This document shows, in pieces, positions 40,064 to 49,695 of a DNA stretch of 64,000 bases. The notes under the pieces are model-generated. The model saw only the letters and a list, made by a program, of their open reading frames with translations. It was not told the DNA's origin and did no database searches. The stretch is from Corynebacterium accolens (lineage in GTDB: Bacteria; Actinomycetota; Actinomycetes; Mycobacteriales; Mycobacteriaceae). Positions within the stretch are counted from its first letter, which is position 1; each line of letters starts with the position of its first letter. Where the stretch lies: NCBI RefSeq assembly GCF_023520795.1, contig NZ_CP046605.1, positions 1,905,438 through 1,969,437 of the forward strand. Reading direction: 5' to 3'. The position numbers and the translations under genes are program-made.

Positions 40064-40072
40064 TTATCCACA
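40064..40072 (+). promoter_or_regulatory. DnaA box upstream of ssb2, inverted relative to the first
   Basis: TTATCCACA; together with the previous box it forms an inverted pair CTGTGGATAA ... TTATCCACAG spaced by about 50 bases. Confidence 0.65.
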
Positions 40073-40085
40073 GGTGGGCAATAAA

Positions 40086-42128
40086 TTAGTGCCCGCGGAA
40101 CCCGCTTTCATCGCCGTGGCTCATATCCTCCAGCATCGCGTTATAGCGGGCGAGCTCAGCGTCATCGTCCGCCTCCGCCTGCACATCGTGGCGCCGCGCC
40201 GTCGCGCGGTCATCGCGCAGCCAATCCAAAAAGAGCTTGCCAAAGACAATGACCAAGGGGAATTGGCCAAAGCCCCAGGCGATGCCCCCGCCCACGCGCT
40301 GGTCCTGCAGCAAGTCTTGATCCCAAGGCAGCTCGAGGTACTGATAGAAGTCGAGGCCAAGCACCGTCTGCAGCTGCATCAGGTACACGCCGGCGAAGAG
40401 GTGAAAGGGCATCGACAAAAAAAGCATGCCAAGCCGGAAAGGCGTGGAATGGCGCCTAGGCAAGGGATCTGGGCCAATGACCTCCCAGAAGTAGAAGTAG
40501 CCGGAAATGAGGAACACGTAGTTCATGATGAGGTGGCCGGCGTGCTCCGAAATGGCGAATTCGTACAGGCTCGGGAAAAGGTAGAGCACGTAGAGGAAAA
40601 AGAGGTACTGCGCCAAGTTCACGAAGGGATTGGTAATGACCCGCACGAACTTAGATTGGGTCAGCGCCAAGGCATAATCGTGCGGGCTGGGTTGGCCCTT
40701 CGGACCCGGTTCGTAGGCCTCCATGACCAAGGTGACGGGCGCGCCTAGCACCATGAGCAGCGGAATGGTCATGGACAAAATCATGTGCACCAGCATGTGG
40801 ATGGAATACATTGCTGGCATGTACAGGCCTAGGCCAGTGGACATGACGAGCGTAAGGCCCAGCGAACCGACCATAAACCACGCGGTGCGCCCCTTGTCCC
40901 AGCTCAATCCGCGCTTGTGCACGCGGTAAACGCAGTAGCCATATGCCGCGGCCAAGAGCAGGCCAATCGTGCCAAACATGATGTCAAAGCGGAACATCGT
41001 CCAGATATTGAATACCGTGGGCGCCTCATGCAGGTTATAGCCCATGAGGATCTGCATGGAGCTCAAGTTCGGATCCCGCGGTGGCGGCGGCACGGTGCGC
41101 CCCAAGGTGATGGCTACGCCAATCGTGCCCGCCATGACCGCGAGCTCCACGATGGCGATGCGGATAAAGAGCCGCGGGTTTTTATCTAACTGCGGAATGG
41201 TGAGTTCACGGTGGATAAGCCCCATAATGCCCAGCAGGATGGTGAGCACGAATTTGGTGATCAGGATGATGCCGTAGGGCGATTGCGGCAGGTCCGAAAT
41301 ATCCATCCGGATGAGCGTATTGACCAGGCCAGACACGGCCAGCACGACGATGGCCATGAATGCGATGGCGGAATAGCGCTTGACGGCGAAGGCGAGGTTC
41401 GGGCCCAGGCGCCGTCCGTGCGCGATGAGCGCCATGAGGCCGCCCACCCACAGCATCACAAATACCAGGTGCCACAGCAGCGAGTTCGTGCCGTAGTCGT
41501 GGTCGCCGCCGGTCGCGGAGTGGCCCTCAAGTCCGATGGGAACCACCTGCAGGATGGACAGCAAAAGCAGGACCGGCTGCATGGCCCAGGTGCGGCTGAA
41601 GCTGCCAATAATTCCCACGGTAAGGGCGATAAGCACCGCGATTCCCCACACGATGGTGGAGGAAATCTCCGTAAAGGCCATTTTCAAAATGGTCAGGTTG
41701 AAGACCTTAAAAAATGGCGTGCCGGTCAGGTCCGACATGATCATCGGGATTTCTACCAGCCCCACGGCCGCAACGCCGAAGGCCGACCACGTGCCAGTGC
41801 GGGCGGCGATATGGCCGTCGACCGATAAAGGCGCCTCGATGAGGGAATCGTTGTCCCCGCGCGGGGCGATGAGAAACGACGAGGCCAAAAAGGATCCCAC
41901 GGATAGCGCCATCAGCAGCCACGCCAGACCGCGGAAAAGCGGCAAGCCGAAGGTGGTAATCCGCCCTGGGTCCGGAATGCCCAAGGCGGCCAAGGAACCC
42001 GCCAATAAGAATAGGGAAATGAACCCGGCGACCAAGCCAGCAAAAAGCATTGCTGCAATAAAAATTCCCCAGGAAGGACGGGGTTTTTGCGTTCCAGACG
42101 GCGTGCTTTTGACCAGCGTATTGACCAT
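40086..42128 (-). CDS. ctaG: CopD / CtaG fusion, copper-linked cytochrome oxidase assembly protein
   Basis: 680 residues, about 14 membrane segments. The first half holds a CopD domain (LLWHLVFVMLWVGGLMALIAHGRR, about 230-350); the second half is a Caa3_CtaG domain (about 400-660) with His-rich segments MLVHMILSMTIPL and HAGHLIMNYVFL. The fusion is characteristic of actinobacteria and C. glutamicum has one next to ssb. It is expected to supply copper to cytochrome oxidase. Start ATG 42128 with no clear ribosome site; ATG 42137 is also possible. Confidence 0.87.
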   Translation of the reverse strand: MVNTLVKSTPSGTQKPRPSWGIFIAAMLFAGLVAGFISLFLLAGSLAALGIPDPGRITTFGLPLFRGLAWLLMALSVGSFLASSFLIAPRGDNDSLIEAPLSVDGHIAARTGTWSAFGVAAVGLVEIPMIMSDLTGTPFFKVFNLTILKMAFTEISSTIVWGIAVLIALTVGIIGSFSRTWAMQPVLLLLSILQVVPIGLEGHSATGGDHDYGTNSLLWHLVFVMLWVGGLMALIAHGRRLGPNLAFAVKRYSAIAFMAIVVLAVSGLVNTLIRMDISDLPQSPYGIILITKFVLTILLGIMGLIHRELTIPQLDKNPRLFIRIAIVELAVMAGTIGVAITLGRTVPPPPRDPNLSSMQILMGYNLHEAPTVFNIWTMFRFDIMFGTIGLLLAAAYGYCVYRVHKRGLSWDKGRTAWFMVGSLGLTLVMSTGLGLYMPAMYSIHMLVHMILSMTIPLLMVLGAPVTLVMEAYEPGPKGQPSPHDYALALTQSKFVRVITNPFVNLAQYLFFLYVLYLFPSLYEFAISEHAGHLIMNYVFLISGYFYFWEVIGPDPLPRRHSTPFRLGMLFLSMPFHLFAGVYLMQLQTVLGLDFYQYLELPWDQDLLQDQRVGGGIAWGFGQFPLVIVFGKLFLDWLRDDRATARRHDVQAEADDDAELARYNAMLEDMSHGDESGFRGH

Positions 42129-42203
42129 AGCTCGCATTCTATAGGGCCACCCTAATCCAAAGCGAACGCATATTTTGCCCCCGGATGTGCCATGATAGAG
42201 CCT

Positions 42204-43127
42204 ATGGACACCCGTCAACTTCTTTATTTCCGTGCCGTTGTAGACAATGGGTCCTTCACCCATGCCGCCGCAGCCCTTGAAATGACCCAGCCTTCCCTGA
42301 GCCTTTCCATCCGCAAATTGGAAAAGGAGCTCAATACCCAGCTGCTCTCCCGCGGGCGCTCGGGCGTAACCACCACGGAGGCGGGTGATTATGTCTATGA
42401 CACCGCCCTCAAGGTCGATGCCCTGCTTGCCGATGCCCAACGCCACATCAGCGAAATCACCGGCGATAACGCCAATACCGTGTCCCTGACGTCGTGCCCC
42501 ATCTTAAACTGGGAATTTACCCCTTCTGTCCTCTCCGAGCTCACCGAAATCCACCCCTCAGCCCGCATCAGCCTGGATGATTCCACCGCCGCCACTGCTA
42601 TCAAGCGGCTCTTGGAAGGCCAGGTGGACCTCGCGCTCTTGCCGACGTCCGACCCCAAAGCCTTCATCCGCCGCTACTCTCCCGAGCTCACCATCCACGA
42701 CGTCGCCGAATTCGACTACTCCCTCGCGGTGCCAGAGGCCATGGCAGACCTTCCTTCCCCTGTCTCCTTGCAGGACTTGCGCGAGGAAACCTGGCTGGTG
42801 CCTCCCCACTGCCGCGAGCTTCCAGGCATGGCGGAGCTTTACGATGACCTGTGGGAGAACCACCCCTCCTACAAGCCGGATCACATTCAAGACGTCGCAT
42901 CGCTGCATGCCGCCATCCCGATGATTTCCAGTGGCTTTGGCATCAGCTTCATGCCCCGGTGCGCCCCCGCGCTGCATCCGCAGGGCATCGCTAAACTAAC
43001 GGTCAAAGAGGATCTTCCGCGCTTCCATGCCATCTTGGCCTATCGCTCCGACCGCGAACTTACCCCGGCCGCCCAAGAATTGGTCGACATTTTGCGCTCG
43101 CACGATTCCGCCCGCCCCCTGGCTTAG
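42204..43127 (+). CDS. LysR-family transcriptional regulator
   Basis: 307 residues. N-terminal helix-turn-helix RAVVDNGSFTHAAAALEMTQ PSLSLSIRKLEKEL (about 10-45), then a LysR substrate-binding domain (about 90-300). ATG 42204 gives the usual MDTRQLLYFRAVV start; ATG 42192 is in frame 12 bases upstream. It is divergent from ctaG with only 75 bases between starts, so it could control that gene, though this is unproven. Confidence 0.92.
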   Translation: MDTRQLLYFRAVVDNGSFTHAAAALEMTQPSLSLSIRKLEKELNTQLLSRGRSGVTTTEAGDYVYDTALKVDALLADAQRHISEITGDNANTVSLTSCPILNWEFTPSVLSELTEIHPSARISLDDSTAATAIKRLLEGQVDLALLPTSDPKAFIRRYSPELTIHDVAEFDYSLAVPEAMADLPSPVSLQDLREETWLVPPHCRELPGMAELYDDLWENHPSYKPDHIQDVASLHAAIPMISSGFGISFMPRCAPALHPQGIAKLTVKEDLPRFHAILAYRSDRELTPAAQELVDILRSHDSARPLA

Positions 43128-43167
43128 GAATCGCCGTGGCTGTGGGCTAATATGAGTGTGCTGTCCA

Positions 43168-43241
43168 GCCCCCATAGCTCAGCGGATTAGAGCAGTGGGT
43201 TTCTACCCCATGTGTCGCGGGTTCGAGTCCTGCTGGGGGCA
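43168..43241 (+). tRNA. tRNA-Arg (anticodon TCT)
   Basis: Acceptor GCCCCCA / TGGGGGC, anticodon arm GTGGG-TTTCTAC-CCCAT, T arm GGGTTCGAGTCC, discriminator A; CCA not encoded. The 3' half is also read, on the opposite strand, as the tail of an integrase fragment. Confidence 0.93.
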
Positions 43242-43445
43242 CCGCAGCTCAAGGCCACTTTCTGACGGATTAACACCGCGAAGAAAGTGGCCTTTGGGCA
43301 CACAATGGGCACAATCCTTTGAAAATAACGTATCGCAACCGGAAGTGAACGCGCTTAAATCTTCCGGATAAAGATGACCGTATCTGTCCTTCGTAATGGT
43401 TACGCTCGAGTGTCCAAATATCATCTGAAGCACTCTAGGATTTGC
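43203..43445 (-). pseudogene. C-terminal fragment of a tyrosine recombinase (integrase)
   Basis: The minus-strand frame reads ANPRVLQMIFGHSSVTITKD RYGHLYPEDL, the last catalytic block of phage-type integrases (His of LGHSS and Tyr of RYGHL). Upstream of 43445 the similarity stops; downstream the frame runs through the tRNA 3' half and ends inside its anticodon loop. This is what remains of an element that integrated into tRNA-Arg. No start codon or N-terminal two thirds are present. Confidence 0.75.
43251..43304. terminator. Hairpin after tRNA-Arg
   Basis: Thirteen-pair inverted repeat AAGGCCACTTTCT / AGAAAGTGGCCTT enclosing 28 bases, just after the tRNA; probable terminator for the tRNA or for the lost integrase. 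Confidence 0.5.
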
Positions 43446-43583
43446 CCACCGGACTTGACCCCGGGCTTGACCTCGGCAAATTCGTCAGCTGAGGAGCCGT
43501 GCTTTTGGCATACTCGAAGATAGACTTTCGGAATTAGTTAAAGTACGGTCAGATATCGCACAGAAAGGAAAGTGACAAGCTCC
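43446..43583. other. Junction between integrase remnant and small hypothetical gene
   Basis: No gene seen. The stretch includes the breakpoint of the integrase similarity and the likely promoter and ribosome site of the next gene (GAAAGGAAAG at 43563-43572). Confidence 0.35.
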
Positions 43584-43784
43584 ATGCCAGCATTCTTGAT
43601 TGAATACCATCGCAAAAAGGGCACTGTCCGATGTGAAAAGTTCGATTCACTCTCCGCAGCTACGCGTGAACGATTGCGTTTAGACCGATCCAATAATGAC
43701 CCGGATATGGAAATTGTGGCGGTTGCTAGCGCGAGTGAGGAAAACCTCCGCCAGTCACACTCCCGATATTTCTCCGGAGCGTAG
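43584..43784 (+). CDS. Small hypothetical protein of the remnant island
   Basis: 66 residues (MPAFLIEYHRKKGTVRCEKF, then ERLRLDRSNNDPDMEIVAVAS), soluble, basic N-terminal half and mixed C-terminal half. GTG 43572 is an alternative start with AAAGG three bases upstream; the ATG at 43584 is 13 bases from it. Phage-island proteins with a similar YHR-KTG start exist, but I assign no function. It lies between the integrase fragment and the SDR gene. Confidence 0.5.
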   Translation: MPAFLIEYHRKKGTVRCEKFDSLSAATRERLRLDRSNNDPDMEIVAVASASEENLRQSHSRYFSGA

Positions 43785-43936
43785 CAGTCACGGGGAGCTG
43801 AATGGCCGCCTGATGGCCTATTAGGAGGCCCCTCGAAGCTCTATATGCCTGTGATGCCTCGAGACTTTTTCGCAGCATGCCGGCTTTTTGTCTACGCTGG
43901 GTCTTTCAGTACTTGGCCACCTTCGAAAGGCTCGAC

Positions 43937-44737
43937 ATGTCACTTCCGGCACCATCTCGTACCTCCTATGCCCTGGTTACGGGCGCTAGTCAGGGCATCG
44001 GCAAGGCGATGGCCCACGATTTCGCGGCGATGGGCTATAACGTCATCCTCGTTGCCCGGCGCGGCGAAATCCTGAAAGACATAGCCGCAGAACTTGAGCG
44101 CCGCCACCACATTGAGGCCAGTGCCCTGCCCGCGGATTTGGCCACCGATGAAGGGGTCGAGGTAGTCATTGACGCCATCTCCTCCAAGGAAGTCTCCATC
44201 CTGGTCAATTCCGCCGGCATCGCCAGCTTCGGGCCCTTCATGGACCAGGACTGGGGCTACGAGACCTCCCAATTCGCCTTAAATGGCACCGCCGTGCACC
44301 GCCTGACCCGCGCCGCGCTGGAGCACATGCTCCCGCGGCGTGCGGGCGCCATCTGCAATGTGGGCTCAACGGCCGGCAATATCCCCATCCCCAATAATGC
44401 GACCTACGTCTTTACCAAGGCCGGGGTGAATGCGTTTACGGAGGCGCTGCACTATGAGCTCAAGGGCTCTGGCATCAGCTGTACCCTGCTAGCTCCTGGT
44501 CCGGTGCGCGAAGCGACCATCGCCGAAGAGGACCAGACCATCGTGGATAAGGTCGTGCCCGATGCGCTGTGGACCACCTACGAGTCCTGCTCCAAAGAGA
44601 CCATCGCGGCCATGCAAAAAGGCCAGCGACGCGTGGTCCCTGGCCCCTTGTCAAAGGCGATGAACGTGGTCAGCAAGGTGCTGCCGACCCCAGTCATCGC
44701 GCCGCTCATTGGGCGGTTTTATTCCCAGATGGGCTAG
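43937..44737 (+). CDS. SDR-family oxidoreductase
   Basis: 266 residues, classical short-chain dehydrogenase similar to the YqjQ/DltE group. Cofactor motif TGASQGIGKA (15-24), catalytic block NVGSTAG and YVFTKAGV. ATG 43937 has AAAGG six bases upstream; the longer open frame is not supported. The stop overlaps the convergent symporter stop (shared CTAG). A basic/arginine position after strand two (VARRGE) favours NADP. Confidence 0.9.
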   Translation: MSLPAPSRTSYALVTGASQGIGKAMAHDFAAMGYNVILVARRGEILKDIAAELERRHHIEASALPADLATDEGVEVVIDAISSKEVSILVNSAGIASFGPFMDQDWGYETSQFALNGTAVHRLTRAALEHMLPRRAGAICNVGSTAGNIPIPNNATYVFTKAGVNAFTEALHYELKGSGISCTLLAPGPVREATIAEEDQTIVDKVVPDALWTTYESCSKETIAAMQKGQRRVVPGPLSKAMNVVSKVLPTPVIAPLIGRFYSQMG

Positions 44738-46278
44738 CTTTCCGCATTCTCGCCGGCGGCTTGCTTGCTGGCGGCTTGTGCCGCCGCGCGGGCGTTTTTG
44801 CGGTCCACCCAGAAATCGGCGTTCTTGATGCCCACCGCTTCTGGGTCGAATTCCGGATCCTTGCCCGCCTTCTTTTGCTTCTCGTAGTCCTTCAGGACCT
44901 TCAGCGCCGGCACCTGCAGGAAGAGGATGGCGATGATATTTAGCCATGCGGTGGTGCCCACGCCGATATCGCCCAGCGCCCAGGCCGAGCCCGGAGTCGT
45001 GGTAGCACCCACGATGACCGAGACGATAATCAGGATGCGCAGCGCCCACACCAGGCCGCGGCGAATCGGGCGAGACTTGACCCAACGGTTGAAGTAGGTC
45101 AGGTTGACCTCGGACATGTAGTAGTACGCCAGCACGGTGGTAAAGGCGAAGAAGGCAATGGACACGGCGATAAACGTCGGGCCCCAGCCGGCAAAGACGC
45201 TATCGAGGCCGGATTGGACGAAGCCGGGGCCGACCGCGACGTCATCGGGAAGCGAGCCCTGGTAGACAACCTCGCCGTCCTCGGATTCGCCGCGGAAGAC
45301 GGTGTACATATCCGTGGAGATGATCATGAACGCCGTTGCGGAGCACACGAAGAGGGTGTCGATGTACACGGCGAAGGACTGCACGAAACCCTGCTTAGCC
45401 GGGTGGGAGACCTCCGCGGCGGCAGCGGACTGCGGGCCGGTACCCTGGCCAGCCTCGTTGGAGTAAATACCGCGCTTGACGCCCCACATGATGGCCACAC
45501 CCAGCATGCCGGAGAACCCGGCCTCGAGGTTGAAGGCAGACTTAAAGATAAGGCCAAAGACCTCTGGGATCTGCGAGTAGTTGATGAGCATCACGACGAT
45601 GGAGATGCCGATGTAGATCACGGCCATAAACGGCACGACCAGGGTGGCGAAGTTAGCGATGCGCTTGACACCACCGATAATGATGATGGCCAAAATGCCG
45701 GCCAGGACCACCGCGGCCCAGGTGGAGTTAATACCCCACGCGGTATCGGCCGCTGCGGCCACAGCATTGGCCTGAATGCCCGGCAGGAAGTAGCTGGTGG
45801 CCAAAATCATGGCGATGGCAAAGAGGATGCCATAGACCATCATGAACGGCGCGGCCTTGGTGTGCTTATACGCTTTTTCGATGTAGTAAGCCGGGCCACC
45901 GCGGTACTCGCCGGTGTCCTGGTCCTTTTCTTTATAAATCTGCGCCAGGGTGCACTCAATGAAAGAGGTGGACGAGCCCAAAAGCGCCACCGCCCACATC
46001 CAGAACACCGCACCCGGGCCACCGAAAGCAATGGCCGTGGACACGCCGGCGATATTACCCACGCCCACACGGCCAGATAGCGAGACCATCAGCGATTGGA
46101 AGGAAGAAACACCGTCATCGGATTTTTCGCCCTTAGAAATTTGCCGCAGCATATCCGGAAGGCAGCGGACCTGCAGGCCCCGCGTTACCACGGTGAAATA
46201 AACACCCGCACCCAAGCACAAAAACACGAGGGCGGGCGACCAAATTATGGAATTGAGGGCATCGAGAAAATTTGCCAT
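44734..46278 (-). CDS. Alanine or glycine:cation symporter, AGCS family
   Basis: 514 residues, about eleven membrane segments. SSFQSLMVSLSGRVGVGNIA and GGPGAVFWMWAVALLG are family hallmarks; a conserved NEAGQGTGPQSAAAAEV lies mid-protein. Imports Ala/Gly with sodium or protons. AAGGAG seven bases before ATG 46278. It could feed alanine to Ald (35061-36152). The C-terminal 40 residues are charged and cytoplasmic. Confidence 0.94.
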   Translation of the reverse strand: MANFLDALNSIIWSPALVFLCLGAGVYFTVVTRGLQVRCLPDMLRQISKGEKSDDGVSSFQSLMVSLSGRVGVGNIAGVSTAIAFGGPGAVFWMWAVALLGSSTSFIECTLAQIYKEKDQDTGEYRGGPAYYIEKAYKHTKAAPFMMVYGILFAIAMILATSYFLPGIQANAVAAAADTAWGINSTWAAVVLAGILAIIIIGGVKRIANFATLVVPFMAVIYIGISIVVMLINYSQIPEVFGLIFKSAFNLEAGFSGMLGVAIMWGVKRGIYSNEAGQGTGPQSAAAAEVSHPAKQGFVQSFAVYIDTLFVCSATAFMIISTDMYTVFRGESEDGEVVYQGSLPDDVAVGPGFVQSGLDSVFAGWGPTFIAVSIAFFAFTTVLAYYYMSEVNLTYFNRWVKSRPIRRGLVWALRILIIVSVIVGATTTPGSAWALGDIGVGTTAWLNIIAILFLQVPALKVLKDYEKQKKAGKDPEFDPEAVGIKNADFWVDRKNARAAAQAASKQAAGENAES

Positions 46279-46435
46279 CGAGAAACTCCTTAGTCATTCG
46301 CACCTCCCTTGTGAAGCACGATATAGAAAGTATGCCGTAAATCACTCCCCCGTGTCGGTAAAACGATAGGTAAATTTTTCTTTTTGCTTTGCGAGGTGCG
46401 GATCGGGGCGCGCGGAGGGCCCGGCCGGCCGGGGT

Positions 46436-46441
46436 TAGAAT
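46436..46441 (+). promoter_or_regulatory. -10 element TAGAAT of orn (leaderless start)
   Basis: TAGAAT, a full TANANT match, ends seven bases before ATG 46449. Confidence 0.6.
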
Positions 46442-46448
46442 GGAACGC

Positions 46449-47081
46449 ATGTCTTCTCCCGAAATCGCCGCAAAATATGATCGCCTCGTGTGGATCGACC
46501 TGGAAATGACCGGCCTCGACCCAGAGCGCCACGTCATCGTCGAGGTAGCCGCCGTCATCACGGATGGCAACCTCAACATCCTTGGCAAGGGCATCGATCT
46601 CGTCGTCCACGCCACCGAAGAGGAACTATCCCAGATGGATTCCTTCGTCACCGAGATGCACGCGAACTCCGGCCTCGATAAGGAAATCCGCCAGTCCGCC
46701 ACCACCATCCGCGAGGCCGAGGACGCGGTGCTGGCGCTCATCAACGAGCACTGCGAGCACCCCGCTCCCCTGGCCGGCAATTCCATCGCCACCGACCGCA
46801 CCTTCATCCGCGCCTACATGCCGCGGCTGGATGAGGCGCTGCACTACCGCATGATCGACGTCTCCACCATCAAGGAGCTCGCCCGGCGCTGGCACCCGCG
46901 GGCCTACTACAACCAGCCTGATAAGGGCATGGCCCACCGCGCACTGCAAGACATCATCGAGTCCATCCGCGAGCTGGATTTCTATCGCCGCAGCGTCTTT
47001 CGCACCGATGAGGGCCCAACTTCTACCGAAGCCGAGACCCTCAAGGCCGAAACCACCGCCGATTACCAGGCGTTTTTGTAA
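46449..47081 (+). CDS. orn: Oligoribonuclease
   Basis: Degrades 2-5 nucleotide RNA to mononucleotides. 210 residues, DEDDh family: Asp17 and Glu19 ([10 protein letters not shown]), Asp in IATDRTFIR, His/Asp in [11 protein letters not shown]. The start is ATG 46449, because TAGAAT stands seven bases upstream; ATG 46440 lies inside that hexamer and is unlikely. tRNA-His follows 49 bases later, a frequent actinobacterial order. Confidence 0.96.
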   Translation: MSSPEIAAKYDRLVWIDLEMTGLDPERHVIVEVAAVITDGNLNILGKGIDLVVHATEEELSQMDSFVTEMHANSGLDKEIRQSATTIREAEDAVLALINEHCEHPAPLAGNSIATDRTFIRAYMPRLDEALHYRMIDVSTIKELARRWHPRAYYNQPDKGMAHRALQDIIESIRELDFYRRSVFRTDEGPTSTEAETLKAETTADYQAFL

Positions 47082-47130
47082 TTTACGCGGCGTGAGTTAA
47101 CCTATATCTCGTTGCTTTCGCGCAACGATG

Positions 47131-47206
47131 GTGGCTGTAGTTCAGCTGGTAGAGCACCAGGTTGTGATCCTGGTTGTCGCGGGTTCGAGTCCCGTCAGCC
47201 ACCCCA
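47131..47206 (+). tRNA. tRNA-His (anticodon GTG)
   Basis: Acceptor GTGGCTG / CAGCCAC, anticodon arm CCAGG-TTGTGAT-CCTGG, T arm GGGTTCGAGTCC; discriminator C and encoded CCA (47204-47206). Confidence 0.95.
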
Positions 47207-47210
47207 AACT

Positions 47211-47236
47211 CCCGAGCCCCGCGCTCGGGATTTTTT
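47211..47236 (+). terminator. Terminator of orn / tRNA-His
   Basis: CCCGAGC, five-base loop, GCTCGGG followed by ATTTTTT; its T-run overlaps the stop of the convergent luciferase-like gene. Confidence 0.9.
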
Positions 47237-48161
47237 ATATCTCCACCACCATTTCCTCCGAGCGGGCCCTCCCCGCGAGATCCGGCATGTCTCCGGTAAT
47301 CAGGAACTCATCGACGCCCAGCCGCTTGCCGATGCCCCTTAGTTCCTCCCCCACTTCCCCCACCGTCCCCCAGACGTCGTGGCTCAGGGACTCGTCGATA
47401 CGGCGCTGTTGCTGGCTCGTTAGCCCCTCCAGGTCCAATTCGCGGGCCGGGCGAAGCGGCGCGAATTCCCCGGTGGACTGGGCCATGACCTTTGCATAGG
47501 ACTCAGGCAGCAAAAGGTCGCGCGCTTGGTCCGCGGTATCGGCGACGGCGATATTGAGGGAGGAGATGATAGGTGGGGCATCGGCAAGCGCGTGCTCGCG
47601 GTAGAGCCGCGCCGCCTTTTCCTGCATCTCTACGGGCCCGCCCAGGATGACGCCCAATCCCAGCCGCGCGGCCACCGTAACCGACCGGAAGCCGGCGAGG
47701 ATATAGAGGGGCGTGCCCGCGTACTCGGGCCGCACCGTGACCGCCTCCTCGCCGCGCAGGTAGCGCAGCAGGGTCTCGACCTCGTTCTCGAACTGCGGCT
47801 TGAGCTCCAGCGGATCGCCCTGGCGCAGGGCCTTGCGCACCGGCGCCGTAAAGCCCACCGAGGAGCCCAACCCAATATCGATCCTGCCCGGGTACAGCGC
47901 CTCCAGAAGGTTGATTTGTTCCGCGACAAGAAACGGCGGGTGGTTGAGCACCATGATGCCTGCGGTGCCCACGCGAATGCGCTGCGTGCGCGCCGCTACG
48001 TGCGCGGCCAACATGCCCGGCTGGCCCGCTGGGATGCCCGGCACGCCGTGGTGCTCAGCGAGGAAAAACCTATGAAACCCCAGCCGCTCCACATGCTGCG
48101 CATGCTCGGCTACCCCATCGAGTCTGCCCGCCGCCCCGCGGTCCAAAATAGAAAAGCGCAT
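47235..48161 (-). CDS. LLM-class flavin-dependent oxidoreductase (luciferase-like)
   Basis: 308 residues, a TIM-barrel flavin monooxygenase fold using reduced FMN. The FLAEHHGVPGIP block and the RIDIGLGSS stretch match the luciferase-like family; GTAGIMVLNHPP follows. The start ATG 48161 (MRFSILDRG) has TACAGT seven bases upstream and is leaderless; an in-frame ATG at 48179 is unlikely. Electron donor and substrate unknown. Convergent with orn and tRNA-His. Confidence 0.87.
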   Translation of the reverse strand: MRFSILDRGAAGRLDGVAEHAQHVERLGFHRFFLAEHHGVPGIPAGQPGMLAAHVAARTQRIRVGTAGIMVLNHPPFLVAEQINLLEALYPGRIDIGLGSSVGFTAPVRKALRQGDPLELKPQFENEVETLLRYLRGEEAVTVRPEYAGTPLYILAGFRSVTVAARLGLGVILGGPVEMQEKAARLYREHALADAPPIISSLNIAVADTADQARDLLLPESYAKVMAQSTGEFAPLRPARELDLEGLTSQQQRRIDESLSHDVWGTVGEVGEELRGIGKRLGVDEFLITGDMPDLAGRARSEEMVVEI

Positions 48162-48168
48162 GGCCACC

Positions 48169-48174
48169 ACTGTA
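48169..48174 (-). promoter_or_regulatory. -10 element TACAGT of the luciferase-like gene
   Basis: Minus-strand TACAGT, TANANT type, seven bases before ATG 48161. Confidence 0.5.
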
Positions 48175-48199
48175 GCCATGCGCCTAAAGGTTGTGCGGA

Positions 48200-49405
48200 T
48201 TATTGATTAGCGTCCGCGTTGCCCTTGGACCATTCCTCCCAGGACATATTCCAGTCGCCCAAGCCGTCCATGGGATTGAGCGTCTCGCCGTAAGTATTGA
48301 ATACTCGGACGATATCGCCGCGCTTGACGGTGTTCTGGAACCACTGCGCAGCCTCTGGCGTGACGTTGATGCAGCCGTGGGAGGTATTGGAGTTACCCTG
48401 CGCCCACACGGACCACGGCGCAGAGTGCACGTAGATGCCGGAATAAGACATCTGGGTAGCCCAGTCCACCTCGGTGCTGTACCCGCCCGCATCGTGCGGC
48501 AACCCGAAGGTCTCAGAATCCATCAAGAGCGACTGGTGTTGATCGCCAATGACATAGCGCCCGTTCGGGGTGTCGTATTGGTAATCGCGGCCCAGCGATA
48601 CCGGAATGGTGCGCAGGAGCTCCTTATTCTTGTAGACCTTCATGGTCTTGGTGGCGTTATCCACCAGCGCGACGGTGCGATCCCCAATGGTGAAATCCGT
48701 CCCCGTATTTTCCCCGCCGTAGATTCCGCCGCCGAGATCCTTGCCGTACTGATCGACCTTGACCTCGACCTTGGTGCCAGGCTCCCAATACTCCTTGGGG
48801 CGCCAGCGCACCTCTTGGTTATTCACCCAGTAGAACGCGCCTTCCACCTCTGGGTTGGTCTTGACCGTAATCGTGTCCTCTGCCGCCTTGCGGTCGGTGA
48901 TATAGGTACCGAAATTGACGCCGATGACCTGGCCCACGCCCACCTCGGAGCCCGGGATAGGCGTCATCGCCACCTGGGCGACGCCCACCGCCTGAGACGT
49001 AGAAAAGCTCAGGTTCTTCTTATTGCCGTCCTTATCGGAGGCGACGATGGAATAGGTGTGGTTATAGCCAAGATCCTCGGCCGTAGTCCACTTCTTACCG
49101 TCCTCAGAGAGCTTTTCTTCTACTTCCACGCCCAGCTCATTGGTCATAGTCACGCTCTTGAGCTCGGTGGTGGATTCCACGGTGACGGGCTTGGAAGGAT
49201 CGACGTCTTCTGCCCCATCCTTCACGGAAGCCGAAAGCTTCGACTTTTCTTTCTGCTCAGATTTCTCTGCTGAGCTCGAGGTAGTTTCCTGCTCCTCCGG
49301 GCGGTTTTCGGCGGCGGAATCAACGGAGCACGAGGCTACTACCAGGGAAATGCACGCAATGCTCGCAGCAGCAATGCGGCGGGAATTAGAGAGGGAGTTA
49401 ATCAC
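48200..49405 (-). CDS. L,D-transpeptidase lipoprotein
   Basis: 401 residues. Lipoprotein signal peptide with lipobox VVASC near residue 26, a Ser/Glu-rich linker, Ig-like beta domains (about 60-230), then the YkuD catalytic domain with YVHSAPW and the active SHGCINV (Cys345). It resembles mycobacterial LdtMt2-type enzymes that form 3-3 peptidoglycan cross-links at the cell surface. GTG 49405. Corynebacteria carry several of these; the specific paralogue is not assigned. Confidence 0.93.
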   Translation of the reverse strand: MINSLSNSRRIAAASIACISLVVASCSVDSAAENRPEEQETTSSSAEKSEQKEKSKLSASVKDGAEDVDPSKPVTVESTTELKSVTMTNELGVEVEEKLSEDGKKWTTAEDLGYNHTYSIVASDKDGNKKNLSFSTSQAVGVAQVAMTPIPGSEVGVGQVIGVNFGTYITDRKAAEDTITVKTNPEVEGAFYWVNNQEVRWRPKEYWEPGTKVEVKVDQYGKDLGGGIYGGENTGTDFTIGDRTVALVDNATKTMKVYKNKELLRTIPVSLGRDYQYDTPNGRYVIGDQHQSLLMDSETFGLPHDAGGYSTEVDWATQMSYSGIYVHSAPWSVWAQGNSNTSHGCINVTPEAAQWFQNTVKRGDIVRVFNTYGETLNPMDGLGDWNMSWEEWSKGNADANQ

Positions 49406-49614
49406 TAAGTAGACCTTAGAAACACAGTAGTTCTTTCAAGACCAATCCAGATTATCGCCTTGCCACCCCAAATACCAGAAACAAGCGCACCATTGTCCAA
49501 ACTGTTATACTCCCCCGAAAACACGCTATGACCAGGCGATTTTACAGTTTTTCAACCGGGGTGCTAAAGTTTCTACTCGTTGCACAGAGAGCCGCACGGC
49601 AGGACGTCAACACT

Positions 49615-49687
<73 letters not shown>

Positions 49688-49695
49688 CAACAGCG

